DNA from: Phlegmacium glaucopus | Lineage: Eukaryota > Basidiomycota > Agaricomycetes > Agaricales > Cortinariaceae | NCBI GenBank assembly: GCA_015039465.1 | Contig: MU130073.1 | Span: 503,767 to 567,766, forward strand | Direction of reading: 5' to 3' | Length of the DNA stretch: 64,000 nucleotides | Part shown: positions 12,548 through 24,368 of the stretch, one piece after another | Position numbering within the stretch: the stretch's first letter is position 1 | Layout of the letters: each line of letters starts with the position of its first letter | The notes under the pieces: model-generated | What the model saw: only the letters and a program-made list of their open reading frames with translations | What the model was told of the DNA's origin: nothing | Database searches by the model: none | Translations under genes and position numbers: made by a program

Positions 12548-15053
12548 ATGGCAGACAAGATCACTCGTATCGCTATCGTCGACTCTAATCGATGTAAACC
12601 GAAGAGATGTGCACAAGAGTGCAAAAAGGTTTAAATCTATGATAATATACGGTTAAACGATTTGGACTGACTCAGTTATTTGTTTCAGTCATGTCCTGTA
12701 GTGAAAATGGGTGCGGAAACGTGTTGACCAGGTCACAATTGGGGAACTGGACTCACTTGCTCTTGTAGGCAAACTTTGTATTGAAGTCAAATCAAGTGAT
12801 AAGATTGCCTTCATCTCGGAATTTCTCTGCATAGGTTGCGGTATCTGCGTAAAAAAGTAAGGATCTGGTGTTTACATTAAATCTTGTCTGCACCTTTTTG
12901 AACAGTTTTGAAATTCTCGATCAGATGTCCGTTCGAAGCCATTGCTATCATCAATCTGCCAACCAATCTGGAGTCTCAAGTGACGCATCGATATACTGCC
13001 AATGCTTTCAAGCTCCATCGTCTACCTACACCTCGCCCTGGGCAGGTATTAGGACTTGTAGGAACGAATGGTATTGGAAAGAGCACTGCGTTGAAAATCT
13101 TAGCCGGAAAGCTGAAGCCTAACCTCGGACGTTACGACGTATGTCCCACCTTCCAAGATCAGATCCACACCTCTCATTAAATGACCATTTAGGATCCACC
13201 GGACTGGCAGGAGATTTTGAAATACTTCCGAGGGTCCGAACTCCAAAATTATTTCACCAAAGTCTTAGAAGACAACCTTAAGGCTCTGATCAAACCACAA
13301 TATGTGGACCACATTCCCAAGGCCATCAAAGGCACTGCGACTGTCTCTCAGATGCTGGATTCAAAATTAGAGCTGGATAATAAAGAGAAAATGTGCAATG
13401 AGCTAGAGCTGAACCATGTGCTAGATCGAGAAGTGACCCATCTGTCTGGTGGTGAACTTCAGCGTTTCGCTATTGCCATGTCATGCATACAGAGGGCCGA
13501 TGTGTACGTCCACCTTTACAGCCACTTATCTTTTTACCCGCATCTTGACATTTTTGTGGCCAGGTACATGTTTGACGAACCATCAAGTTATCTTGACATC
13601 AAGCAACGCCTAAGAGCAGCCGAAGTCATTCGCTCTCTCCTCACACCCGATTGCTATGTCGTAGCTGTGGAGCACGATTTGTCGGTCCTGGATTATCTGT
13701 CCGATTTCATCTGCTGTCTGTATGGAAAACCATCTATGTATGGTGTTGTTACGATGCCTTCATCTGTACGAGAAGGTCAGTCTTTCACCAACTCGTTTTA
13801 CACTTCACCTCACCTGCCTTTCTTGAATTCGTAGGTATCAACATTTTCCTTGATGGTTTCGTCCCCACCGAAAATCTTCGATTCCGCGAGGAATCTCTTT
13901 CCTTCAAGATGGTGGAAACTGCTGAGGAGATTCTAATAGACAAAACAAGACACTATTCTTATCCCTCCATGACCAAAACACTCGGCGACTTCAAACTCAC
14001 GGTAGAAGCTGGAAGCTTCACTGACTCTGAGATCATCGTCATGCTGGGGGAGAACGGTACTGGAAAAACCACCTTTGTCCGGCTGTTGGCTGGCGAGACT
14101 CCTGATGAAGAGACGCACAAGCAGTCGTTGGCGGTCTCCTTGAAGCCGCAGACTATCTCGCCCAAGTTCCCCGGGACAGTTCGAATGCTACTGCTGAAGC
14201 AGATCAAACACTCGTTCATGCATCCACAATTCCAGACGGATGTATTGAAACCGATGAATTTGGAGGCGATCATGGATCAGGACGTGAAAACCCTCTCTGG
14301 AGGAGAGTTGCAGAGAGTAGCCATCGTACTTGCGCTTGGTATATTATTTCTTTTAGTGACGATTGTGAGCGCTCACGACGATTCTTTTTTCAGGCAAACC
14401 CAATGTTGCCGTCTACCTTTTGGATGAACCTAGCTCGTACGTGATTCCATTGGCTCTGGATAATCCATAGTTCCTCACACACTTCCTATAGTTTCTTGGA
14501 CTCCGAACAACGTATCATCGCCAGCAAAGTCATCAAGCGGTTTGTCATCTTTTGAATTTCTACATAATGGAACTGACGAGAGAAATTAGGTTCATTCTTC
14601 ACGCTAAGAAGACTGCTTTCGTTATCGAGCACGATTTCATCATGGCCACCTATCTCGCTGATCGGGTCATCGTCTTCGAGGGTCAGCCTGCGATTTCTGC
14701 CACCGCCACACCGTGGGTGTCCTTGTTTTTTTCCACCGCTTGGATCTAAGGTTACTAACGTATAAGCTATATTCAGTCCGCAGTCTTTGTTGTCCGGCAT
14801 GAACCGGTTCCTTGCATCACTTGAGATCACATTCAGGCGAGATCCAACCAACTTCCGTCCACGAGTCAACAAAATGAATAGCATTAAAGATCGGGAGCAG
14901 AAGGGTATGTTTTTTTCTCAATGCTCAACCTTCCACCAACTGGTTTTTATGTCACCTTTCACTTTCTTCCATTCGTTCCTTTTTTCTTTCTTTTTTTTCT
15001 GATGTCCGTTTTTCTTTTCAGCTGCCGGGAACTACTTCTTCCTCGAGGATTAA
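12548..15053 (+). CDS. RLI1: RLI1/ABCE1, iron-sulfur ABC ATPase for ribosome recycling
   Basis: ABCE1 splits post-termination ribosomes and acts in ribosome biogenesis; it is essential in eukaryotes. Twelve exons were placed: 12548-12628, 12689-12710, 12769-12856, 12925-13138, 13193-13503, 13564-13775, 13835-14338, 14394-14436, 14492-14539, 14590-14712, 14777-14904 and 15022-15053. They give exactly 601 residues, the family length. The N-terminal cysteines for the first 4Fe-4S cluster are at residues 16, 21, 25 and 29, and the second cluster is [16 protein letters not shown]1 has Walker [10 protein letters not shown] and signature [12 protein letters not shown]2 has GENGTGKTT and LSGGELQRV. 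The C-terminus has the hallmark [13 protein letters not shown]. The second exon is only 22 nt and encodes part of the cysteine-rich region. Nothing suggests loss of function. Confidence 0.97.
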
Positions 15054-16325
15054 ACCCGAAGGGCACGTAGAGGCCTTAATCGCTCTCAATATCTGATCGA
15101 TCCATCGATCAAAGGTCTATGGAGGATGGTAGGGGAGGAGTGACAAACATGATGCATGAGAAGTAAAGGAAGCGATTGGAAGGCCCTGCAAATTGATCTG
15201 AATTAGGAGACCTTTTGATCGTACAATGTACTTTCTGTTATTATCTGAATGTACGCATTATAATGACCTTTTTTTTTGTTTTGAGTAAAAGACTAGTGCA
15301 AACCTGTCGAAAGGAAGGTGGGGGCTTGGAAACTATGAAAATTCATAGACTTTGAGAGGTTCATACAAAGAAAACCCCCTCGCATGAGGTAACTTTGGAC
15401 GCGTTGGGGAAACGTGGACGCCTTGTGCCGGAATAATTAGTGAGCGCCGATGAGCAGGATGTTTTTTGAACGTTGCACAGTACATTAAGCTTTCCCCAGA
15501 GGACGTAAGGTTGCAAGCAGCGGCTGCAGTATATCTGCTTGTCAGTTCAATAGGTAAGTAAAATCCACCGTTAGTATCAAACCATGGTGTAATGGTAGTT
15601 CGGATGGATGAGTCGGTAAGTGGTTTAAGTTTTGAATGAGAAAAAACCACCGAGAAAGACCGAGTCAGGTCGGTCTTCATTCTTCAAACATAGCCTTTTA
15701 CAAAAAAGTTCAACCCTCTTGTAAAAAGTTTTTCGTCCTTCTAGATTACGCCTCTGACTTTTGAATGATCCTTTCTTTATCAGTCTCGTGTGAATATTCA
15801 CATGCAAGTCTGAATATGGAGTAGTATGGCAAATGCAGGTTTTTAACATCGCTTTGAGTGGACAAATCACAAAATAAAACAAGATCTTTTCTAGACTGAC
15901 ATTTCTAAGCACTCATGGATTTAAATTTGAGATTTAGAATACACTACCTTAAGCTTGTGTGTTCCATTCATTAAGAAAAACGAGGATATCAAGAGCAGTC
16001 GGGGGTTTTATCTTTTGTACCCAGGCCGCCGGAGCATCTGAGATAGACTTGAGAGTAACGTTGGATCGAACATGCCGGATCGCGGAGCACCCCCACACTT
16101 CCAAAAGGCCAGAATGAAGGTGTCTAATTTTCAGGGTTGAACCAGATATAACAAATCAAAAAAAAGCCTCATATAAACGTGCATACCTCATGCCATCCCA
16201 AAACCCCCCAACCCTCATAGCGGAGTAACTGAACAAATCCGAGATTCCTTCGCCTTCGGACTTTTTCCCCAACGTGGGTTACAGGGAAGGAGAAACCCAA
16301 AAGATGGGCCACCAAGTTCTGTCAT
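15054..16325. other. Convergent intergenic region between RLI1 and the DNAJC17-like gene
   Basis: This 1.3-kb stretch lies between two genes whose 3' ends face each other. It holds their 3' UTRs, and the open frames on the minus strand (15333-15912) show no family features. I see no RNA gene, repeat or transposon relic. Confidence 0.5.
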
Positions 16326-17699
16326 TCACTCATTTGCCTCCTGTTCCAAGATCTCTCGTTCCAGGCGCTCTCTCTCCGCTTGTCTCATACGCATGAGCGT
16401 TAAAGACTCATAATCGATACCAGCTACGGATGGCGCAGCTTCGGCAGGTAAAGGTAGATCGGTATCGGGCTGAATAAAAGGATAGTTTTGGGTTAATAAA
16501 ATGTTCAAGAAGAAAGGCAAATGATAACTGAAAAAAAGGAACATACAAAGGTGGAGGGAAAGGAAGAGTAGCCCGACCCCATACTCCGTGATTGACTCTG
16601 TGGCAGGTCTGCTTTGGTATCAGCACCTTTGAAAGACGAAGACTCCGACGTTGGTGTTGCCGTAGTAGACTGATTGCGAGTACCACTTGTACTCAATTTG
16701 CCCATCTTTTTCAACCAACCCAATATGGCTGGCTCCTTCCCGCCAACCCATGAAATTTCCACACCGTCCAAGCCGAGCTCTTTCCGTCCACTTGCACATA
16801 CCGCGGCAAAAGCATGTCCGATCTGTTTGAAAGGAACGAGGGCGGTGCCGTACTTTGGTGGTTTGTCGGGTTGTTTTTTGGTAGGCTTGATAGAGAGAAC
16901 AATTGAGTCAATATCGGTCGATCCGAATCGTGATAGAAGGGTCCCGATGGCCTCTGCGGAAGTGAGCGAGGGGTGTGTTTTTAGAGGAAACTTGAGCTTG
17001 ACCGTCGTGTCAAGCGGATCTATCAAGTTCAAGTCGATCAGAACAGACAACAGCGTAAAATAAAACAAGAACACAAACCTAGGGGAGGAGGCGCTTCTTC
17101 TGTCTCCGAGTCTTTCATAGATTCTTCCTCCTGCTTCATTCTATTTCTCAATTCTTTCTCTTTTTCCTCTCTCAACCGTCGTCCTTCATCTTTAATCTTT
17201 TCGGTCTGCTGCCATGTCTCCACTTCCTGTTTTTGTTTCTCCATTCTTGCTTTTTTGAAAGCTTGTTCCCTCTCTTCAAGCTCATTAACAAGGTTTTTGC
17301 GCTTATTATCGTATGATTTATATCGCTCAGCGCGAGCTTGTTTAATACGCATCTTGGCATCGAGGGCAAGACGCCTAAGAGGGTCAAGGAGTAATTCATA
17401 AGCTTGGTTGAGTTCGTGGAATTTGCGAGCTGAAATGAAGATGAAAAGGTATTTCAGTAAAAGGATTGATTTGGGGTTTAGTATTGTAATAATGGGGCAC
17501 ACCTGCATTTGGATTGTTGGGATTCTATAGTCATAACGAATTTGTTAGGTTGTTTCTGGTCATATTGAGAAAGACATACCCTGTCAGGATGGACTTTAAG
17601 TGATCGTTGTCGATACGCTCTTCTAATTTCTGCTTCAGATGACTCTAATTTAACATCAAGAAGCTCATAGGGGTTTATTTCCTCGTCGGCGGTTGACAT
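16326..17699 (-). CDS. DNAJC17-like J-domain protein with RRM (Cwf23-like splicing cofactor)
   Basis: Proteins of this family join an N-terminal J domain to a coiled coil and a C-terminal RRM; family members (human DNAJC17, yeast Cwc23/Cwf23) associate with the spliceosome. Exons are 17699-17580, 17524-17503, 17429-17079, 17019-16547 and 16469-16326 (369 residues). The J domain spans about residues 8-75, with NPYELLDVKLESSEAEIRRA, HPD in KVHPDR, and FHELNQAYELLLDPLRR. It is followed by a long Lys/Glu/Arg-rich coiled coil. An RRM-like segment starts near residue 165 (DTTVKLKFPLKTHPSLTS, GTALVPFK). The tail is LTLMRMRQAERERLEREI. The second exon is only 22 nt. The HPD motif is intact, so Hsp70 stimulation is expected. 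Confidence 0.92.
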
Positions 17700-18518
17700 A
17701 GTGGTCCTGGTTGAATACGGTTCATGGCTGTCACAGTCACAGGCCTAGTTTATTATTCCACAAATTACAAACGTAGAGTACTTGGCTAGCGATAGATCAC
17801 ACGAAGTGATCCCAAGATGGGAAAAAATTGCACAACAGACGAAGAGTAGTCTGAATCGAGTTGCAATCAAGGTCCCTCACCAAAAGGTAAAAAGGGACCT
17901 ATAAAATTGTGCTGCGAAGTGAGCTGAAGGATGGGTTCATGCACCAAGGACATCTCGAAGATGATGGAATAACATCGAACCACCCAATCATTACAGCGAA
18001 TTCCAAGACCAATCCCCACATCATACCCTCCTGTTCGTACTCGAGGCAAGAACAATCTTTGGGCCATAAAGGATGAGGGAGGTCGGATTTCTGATACGCT
18101 GCTCAGCCGATTGCGGCTGGATCCAGCTAGGATCAATCGAGAATGATTAAAATGCTCAGACCTTAGCCCGCTCGCAAATGTAGACGATGCGCAGGGCAAC
18201 TGTCCTGTACGGTGCGAGCCTCGCAGCTTTTCATCTGTCGTGGTGGTTGAAAAGAGAACGTGCAGGCGGCAAGAAAAAAAGGAAAAGAGTCCCATCACAA
18301 CCAAACAACAAGCCGAGACGGGATCCGCCACAGCACAGCACAGCACTCAGAAAAGACGCGTTAGACGTGGGAAGCAACACGTGATCAGTTGGGGCTTGCT
18401 ATTGCCCACCACCAATACATACAAATAAAAAAAGACTACGAATTTTATTAGTCTGACTACGGGAGACTACTCGCCCTCCGAGTTCTACTGGATTCAATGG
18501 GCCTATCTTCTTCCTCCT
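17700..18518. other. Intergenic region upstream of the DNAJC17-like gene
   Basis: The interval contains the promoter of the J-protein gene and the 3' flank of the next minus-strand gene. A 159-codon minus frame (17867-18346) has no splice logic or family similarity that I recognise and is probably chance. Confidence 0.45.
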
Positions 18519-19159
18519 TCAGTCTCTGGTTGCTGCGGAACGGTCAGGAATAACCTCCAATACAAAAACCCACTTGTCTTCACATGGACGAACACAGATC
18601 TCGCCCCACTTGAGTTGAAGACTTTTTCCATATACCCATGTCTTTCGTCCTATATGAACGGATACCAAAAACACAAAAAAGAAGGGTGTGTTCGTGATTA
18701 ATGAAGAGATTGACTCCATTCTAGGGCTTACTACCGTGTAAAACGTATCCTTTCCCCTCTACTCGTATCTCAGTAGGCAGAGGCATAAATATACGCGCGA
18801 AAATAATGCTTTCTACGGCTTTCTGGAACATACGAGCCCATCAGTAACAGTACGTTGAACAGCGTACTGGTCGTAACACGAGCGCTAACTCACGGTGATC
18901 TCGTATTGATATATGAATGCCGTCGTAATTTCCTCGATGGTGGGGTTTTCTCTGCCGTGCATCATGAAGTCTAAGCCGGTATAGTTATCCGGCTAAATGG
19001 AACATCTTACTGTGTGCTCTTGATCATAACCTGAACGACGTATCCGTGGCCATTTTGAGGGATGGAATCTTGATTTGAAGAGAGCGATTGCTCGCTTGGA
19101 GGAAAAAATACGAGGGTTGATTTATTGAGTGGAAGGTAGTATTGCATATATCGTGACAT
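18519..19159 (-). CDS. Unrecognised 141-aa protein, four exons
   Basis: I do not recognise this protein. Exons 19159-19011, 18951-18894, 18822-18735 and 18649-18519 join with consistent phases and canonical GT...AG borders to give 141 residues. The sequence reads like real protein, not chance: MSRYMQYYLPLNKSTLVFF at the start, GHGYVVQVMIKST, NPTIEEITTAFIYQYEIT and KAVESIIFARIFMPL in the middle, and KTWVYGKSLQLKWGEICVRP near the end. It has no signal peptide, no clear membrane segment and no obvious catalytic motif. The third exon could be skipped without cause for alarm only if phases changed, so the model is fairly constrained. An upstream coding exon cannot be excluded, because an open frame continues before 19159. 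It may be a fungal-specific small cytosolic or nuclear protein. Confidence 0.6.
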
Positions 19160-20803
19160 GCTACGCAACGATGACGACGGCAAGCTGGATTAAAGAATTT
19201 TAGACCTAGATGGTGTGAAGTCACTAGGTACAAGTTAATAAACGTAGTGAACGAAGACGTTACCTCAAAAGTCAGCACGAGAGTGGATGAACAACTGAGG
19301 CATGCCAGAAGCGGAGTGAGCTGAATATAAAGGAAAAGAGCATTGATATCGAGTGAATTAGCAAGGGAATGAACGAGCCGGGCGAGCGAGGAAGAATAGA
19401 TTCTCGACGTCGAAAGAAATATGCTAAAAGATGGCACCAAGGACTGATGGTAAAGTTGATGATCGAGATTGATCTACAGCAAGGATGGATGAGTCGGATG
19501 AATGGATTAGAAGAGTTGTACCACTTTGTTCGTGCGCTACATTGTCGAAATAATTCCTGCCCATGACACAAAGTAAGTACACCGATTTAACAAAAAAGTT
19601 TGGACTTGTAAGCAAACACGACCTGGTAAAATACATTGTGAATTACATACCCCAATCCCGCGAGCAGAGTCAAAAACTTCCAATGATTGGCGATTTAATA
19701 TCCGTCTACATCTAATACAAAGACTTAGGACATGATAGGCAAGCCTTGAGGCTTGGAGCTTGACGGACCAGTATGTAAAAGGAGATCGGAGCACGTATAG
19801 GTGTGAAAACCAAACAGGATATGGACGTGCCTAGCAGCTGCTAAGACCCCTTGAATCACACCTTTTAATTCTTGAAGGTAGAGAGGCCTGGCAACCAGGA
19901 AAGGAAGTGGCTATAGTAGTCACCAGTTTGGGCAACGATATATCTTGCAGCAATGTGGGCATTCAAAATTCCTAACCTTCGTGGCAAACACAAAATAAAT
20001 TGCATGGTTATTATACAATTTACCGACAAGTTCGCTCACCTTAATGTTTGATGTAGTCTCCAGATACGGCATCGCCAGGAAGACACGGTGTTGCGCACGA
20101 CAAACAGATATTTTCCAGAATCAATCCAGAATCAAGCTAACATCTTATTGCACTCCCCCGATGCCACGCCCCGCGAATACAGGCAAGGCTAGCCCTGAAG
20201 AATCCTATGGCTGCCGGTGTCACTTCAGCATTACAGAGCAACAATATTGCGATCTTTTGAAGGTTGGCCAACGATGCGTCCCAGACGAGCTGGGTTACTT
20301 TCAGTTGGACATGGAAAGATACCTTCACCAAATGTGGTGAGATGGACCATAGAGTGCAAAATCAGTCTACGTCATAAGGCTTGCTTGTAATCCACGTTGA
20401 TAAAGTACAGATTGATGCAACAAGCAGGTTGATTGAAAAAAGTGACAGTGGTGGCCCAAGGTTATATAGGTCAAGGTGTTCATGACCTAATCATACGCCG
20501 ATAAATCGGTGTGTACGCAGAATATACAGAGTCAAACTTGACAGTGCGCGCGGATGGGGATGTGCTCAAGAGCTGTTCAAAATGACCCGTTTGGTAAGAA
20601 TGGTGGAGAATAGCTGAGAGGACATCAAAGAGAGTGGGTAGCTTAGCATGGAAGAAGGATCAAATATCAATGATCGTCTAGCGCGCTAGAGATAGTGCCC
20701 GCTTGAGAAAAATGATTTTTTCATAAGTTATTGACGAGTTGATAAACCCAAGGACGAAGGAGACACGCTATCCGATGCAAAAAGAAGAAAAAAACAACTT
20801 CTT
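19160..20803. other. 1.6-kb stretch with no assignable gene
   Basis: The part near 19,200-19,640 is the likely promoter and 5' leader of the 141-aa gene and has scattered open frames of up to 138 codons on the minus strand. A plus-strand frame at 20044-20340 (98 codons, with several cysteines) could be a small unrecognised gene, but it has no supporting splice or family evidence. Confidence 0.4.
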
Positions 20804-21487
20804 TCAACTTTTCTCTTCCCAACGCTCAAATTTGTTGTCTCTGAGACTAGCCAGATACTCGTCTTCGATCGTTTCACAGAGGTTGTCGAGATTTGCCAAT
20901 GCCGCGATCAAGGCGTCCATAGACGATAATTTATCTAAACCAATGAACCAATGATGTAACCGTGAGCCATTGAAAAAATGAAACAAAAGAGTATAAAACG
21001 TGATTGGATATGACCAGACTTACCATACATCTGGATTCGTACGTTGATCACATTTTCAGACGGATGGGGCACACTGGGAAGAGGAATAAATCAGTTGGTC
21101 CAAAAATGATATGTGTTGGATGGTAAACGTGCAGGCGAATAGTGCCGACATAACGTGGAGGATGACTGGAGCCAGGAGGAGCATTCGGCCAAGGAAAGGG
21201 ATGTGTTACCTGTATCCACAAAACTCAACCATCGGACTGATGCAAATATAACATGTGGGCTTCGTGTTGTTCAAGGAATATAGCGAACAATGACGCACTT
21301 TTTCATTAACATCCATCTCAAAGGATTCCCTATCGTATGTGATTCGTCGTGGATTTGGTAAGTAGCCGCTGAAAGGTCATGGGGACTCGTCAACTATATA
21401 TCTTGAATGTAAGACGATGTCAATGGCTTGAGGGGCTGCATGGTAAATAATGCTTACTAGCTTGATCTTCTTCACTGCTTCCGTCAT
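20804..21487 (-). CDS. RPC19: RNA polymerase I and III subunit AC19 (Rpc19)
   Basis: AC19 pairs with AC40 to form the alpha-like dimer that nucleates assembly of RNA polymerases I and III. Exons are 21487-21458, 21393-21299, 21236-21210, 21073-21024 and 20934-20804, giving 110 residues, the usual short length. The start MTEAVKKIKLLTSPHDLSA is followed by the family core: ATYQIHDESHTIGNPLRWML, then MKNPMVEFCGYSVPHPSE and NVINVRIQMYDKLSSMDAL. The C-terminal helix runs LANLDNLCETIEDEYLASL. The third exon is only 27 nt. The first intron required care: the acceptor at the TATATAG before 21393 gives the only in-frame join to the ATYQIHDES segment. The conserved residues of the alpha-motif (HT-GN-LR) are intact. 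Confidence 0.95.
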
Positions 21488-22101
21488 TTTAGCAGGTCTT
21501 TGCGAGCTTCGTGGTTGTTGAAGGAAGGGACCCTTAAACGACCAGAAATTTGATTGTGACCACGTGATCATAAGAAAATCAGTTGCTGCAGATAATCATT
21601 GTCAATGCTCTATATCATTCATTATCACTCTGAAAAATCCATCGATTATTCTACAGCCCACTGTGATACGACCCTACTTAAAACGACATGATAAGTGTCA
21701 TTTCCATTCGAACAATGTTCGGGGTTCAAAGTCCGCTGACCAAATATCTGACCAAACAAAGACACAATCCATTCTCTGGCTTTTTGTCCATCACAATGGT
21801 AGAATCGGTGACACCCTTCTTTATTCAACCGACGATGAACCCACTGTCTATCGGCTATAGGACTGTTCTAATTTGGCGTATAAAGCAAAGTTCCATCTTT
21901 TCCGACTTTGCTTTATTTCCTAGCCTATCTTCCAACGCGACCTTCAACCTATCCCATTTTATACCCTTCAGTCATTCTAGCATTCTCTTAACATTTAAGG
22001 CTGGCCTTTTGATCACCTGGGTGTTCATCTACTTCTTCCAATCGACTCTTTATTTTTTTTTGTCTCGTCTTCCCGCACCCAAACGCTAGCCTCTCCAAAA
22101 A
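21488..22101. other. Divergent intergenic region, pyrimidine-rich before the next gene
   Basis: This 614-bp interval separates RPC19 (minus) from the gene at 22102 (plus) and should hold both promoters. The last 150 bp are strongly C/T-rich, a common feature upstream of fungal transcription starts. Open frames here show no family similarity. Confidence 0.45.
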
Positions 22102-22706
22102 ATGCCTGTCTCTAAATTCGCCTTGGACTCTCAAGGACGTCCCACACTTCCCCCAATTCATACTCTTAATATTTCGCTGCCTAAACACGCCTATGTAAAT
22201 CACGATAATCTGGTTCGTATTTGTCCACCCCCCGTATTTCATATTTTTTCATAGTGACTTATCAAATCCTTTTTCTTTTTCCCCTCAGAGATGCTCGCCA
22301 CTCAACGCCCCCCATAACCATCATCATGACCGTCAAGTATCAACATCTTCTTCGCAAACGAGTGCGTCGCGCACCGTTTCGCCGTCGCCTCCCCCTAGCG
22401 ATACCGATTCCGAGGTTAATCACTCGAACCCCCATACAAGCACAAAATTCCGCCTAGTCCCATGCCCACTAGAGATGGCAGATGCTGTCATTTTGGTTCC
22501 TCCACCTGACGCTACTCACATTACCACCGCCCCCAACTACGTCCCTCGGACTGGACATGGACGAGGACTTCTCCTTGTTGGACCCGCGTTACATCATGTA
22601 CGCCAACCCGAACGACAACTGGCTAAAGGAGCCAGGATTCACCCCTACCGTGTCGTACGAGGTGAAAACACTCAAAGCTCCAGACGATCTTCAATCATTT
22701 CGATAA
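22102..22706 (+). CDS. Unrecognised 156-aa protein with a Ser/Pro/Asp-rich middle
   Basis: I do not recognise a family. Exons 22102-22212, 22289-22414 and 22473-22706 join in phase to 156 residues. The protein begins MPVSKFALDSQGRPTLPP. It then has a His- and Ser-rich linker (APHNHHHDRQVSTSSSQTSA) followed by SPPPSDTDSE, and ends in an acidic and aromatic segment (LDMDEDFSLLDPRYIMY, NDNWLKEPGF, VSYEVKTLKAP). The second intron has two usable acceptors nine bases apart, one before AGATGG at 22473 and one before ATGCTG at 22482, both keeping frame. The last exon is the best supported, because its codon pattern is constrained while the other two frames there are not. Function unknown; likely a short, partly disordered lineage-restricted protein. 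Confidence 0.5.
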
Positions 22707-23174
22707 CGTCCTTCTCGCATGCTGTATAACCCCGCATATATGTATGTATGTATATATCAGTAGAGTTGCCATTTCTCTCTGCTTTGTTTTCGTCTTCTTT
22801 TGATATCCTTCACAATAGTAACATATACCTCATGTATCCACAATATCCCTGACCACTTGCATATCATATCTGTATAACCAGTTACGAACGACGTGGGCTT
22901 AACTTGCGATGTCATGTATAGTACTTAGCGGTAGATTTTAAAACCATCATTATGATGCGGTATTGAAACAAAAATAGAGCACATTGTCCACCTGTAGCTT
23001 AAGCGTTGAATTTCCCTTGAATTATAATCCATTGTCCTCAGAATACATTTATTGTTCTATGTGAAAAGGGGTACACATTCATTGTCTAATACATATTGAC
23101 GTCGACCTGACGAGAGATCATTCTTAAAAATTTCATTGTTAGATATTTAGAGCAAAACGAGAGAAAAAAACCCT
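22707..23174. other. Convergent intergenic region, AT-rich
   Basis: This region holds the 3' flanks of the 156-aa gene and of the epoxide-hydrolase gene, which converge here. A short (TATG)n-like run lies at about 22738-22758. Nothing else was seen. Confidence 0.5.
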
Positions 23175-24368
23175 TCAGGTAACCTTCTTCAAAAACCTCA
23201 ATAGATTCTGCAGCACTACCTCCGGTTTCTCCTGTTGGACCCAATGACCAGCACCTTGCACTAACACGAAATCCTCATCCTCCATATTTCTAAAAGCTTT
23301 GGTGCGCATAGCTTCTACCGCTCCTGGAAACTGATAAACTCCCCAATCGTACGCACCAGACAGGAACATGGCTGGGATCGAGATTTGCTTTCCAAAGAAA
23401 ACACGCGTATCTTTTGCCCAATGTCCGGGATCAGTTTGGCAACGGTACCAATTAAGACCGCCTTGAAAACCCGTTTGAGCGTATTGGGCGACGTATACTG
23501 CTAGTTCGTCTTCGGTCAACCACTTGTTCTGTGCGACTTCGTCTGCGGTTGGCGCAAAGGGAGCAAGACAACTGGGCATGGTTTCGGAGAGTGGCATGAT
23601 ATAATAATGGGGCATAGTGGACATTGACGAGACTGACGGTGCGAGGTCTGTCGCAGCACTGTTCGGTTTCCAGTCTCCGCTCTTGACATGGAAATACGTT
23701 CGTAAGAAAGTATGCAACTTATCTGGATCACTCATATCCACGTTGGCGTCTGGTGATGAAAAATACATAGTGTAATGTTTTCGAGGTGGGTCGAGAATCG
23801 CAAGTTGGTCGTTGAGAAGATGGATCACGGGCTTCACGGTGGGATCCGTTTCAGAAAGAGATGGAGTTCCAGTAAACGGAGAACTCATAATGACAACCGA
23901 TTTAAAGAGATCAGGTCGAATGAGTGCACAATATGCAGCGACCCTCGATCCAAAGTCATGTCCAATAATACCTGCGACGGAGGTATAACCCAAAATATTG
24001 ACCAACGAGACAATATCTGCTGCCAAGTTCAACGAGCCATAAGGTGCCAAATCATCATCGAATCTTATCTTCCCATTGGCATGGCCTGCTTCAGAGGGGG
24101 AGTGCCGTAAAGCGGTTTGTCCAAAACCTCGTTGATCAGGAGCAACCACGAAATAACCGTGTTGTGCCAGCGGTACCATGACCTTTCTCCACGAATAACA
24201 GAACTCTGGAAATCCGTGTAGGAGAATGAGAAGAGGAGGTTTAGTAGTGGTCGGAACTTGTTGATCAGGCTTGGCCTCAAGTATGTGGATATTGAGTTCA
24301 TTAACAGTGATGATGCGCGAAGTGATACCAGATGGAAGGCTTGGAAGTGGTTGAGGATTGGAGGACAT
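23175..24368 (-). CDS. Epoxide-hydrolase-like alpha/beta-hydrolase, intronless
   Basis: This is an alpha/beta-hydrolase of the soluble epoxide hydrolase group, which opens epoxides to diols through an aspartyl-ester intermediate. A single open frame of 397 residues starts at an ATG before SSNPQPLPSLPSGI. Key motifs are the oxyanion HGFPE with the following SWRKV, the WAPDQRG-like VVAPDQRGFG, and the nucleophile elbow GHDFGS (the Asp of HD is the nucleophile), about 110 residues after HGFPE. The catalytic His is in VQGAGHWVQQEKPE near the C-terminus. The cap region is rich in Tyr (PHYYIMPL), consistent with epoxide-activating tyrosines. There is no signal peptide, so it is probably cytosolic. 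The lack of introns is unusual next to its intron-rich neighbours. Fungal paralogues detoxify xenobiotics or act in secondary metabolism; the substrate here is unknown. Confidence 0.88.
   Translation of the reverse strand: MSSNPQPLPSLPSGITSRIITVNELNIHILEAKPDQQVPTTTKPPLLILLHGFPEFCYSWRKVMVPLAQHGYFVVAPDQRGFGQTALRHSPSEAGHANGKIRFDDDLAPYGSLNLAADIVSLVNILGYTSVAGIIGHDFGSRVAAYCALIRPDLFKSVVIMSSPFTGTPSLSETDPTVKPVIHLLNDQLAILDPPRKHYTMYFSSPDANVDMSDPDKLHTFLRTYFHVKSGDWKPNSAATDLAPSVSSMSTMPHYYIMPLSETMPSCLAPFAPTADEVAQNKWLTEDELAVYVAQYAQTGFQGGLNWYRCQTDPGHWAKDTRVFFGKQISIPAMFLSGAYDWGVYQFPGAVEAMRTKAFRNMEDEDFVLVQGAGHWVQQEKPEVVLQNLLRFLKKVT

Noticed and set aside
17867..18346. 159-codon minus-strand frame starting MLCCAVADPVSACC
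   Set aside because: It lies in the promoter of the J-protein gene, has no homology I can recognise and no good upstream signal.
18894..18965. Start of the 141-aa gene at the MM pair before HGREN (18965)
   Set aside because: The upstream exon 19159-19011 joins with canonical borders and correct phase to a nearer acceptor, giving a longer, protein-like sequence.
22221..22457. 79-codon frame rich in Arg/Pro
   Set aside because: It is a shifted reading of the real second exon of the gene at 22102.
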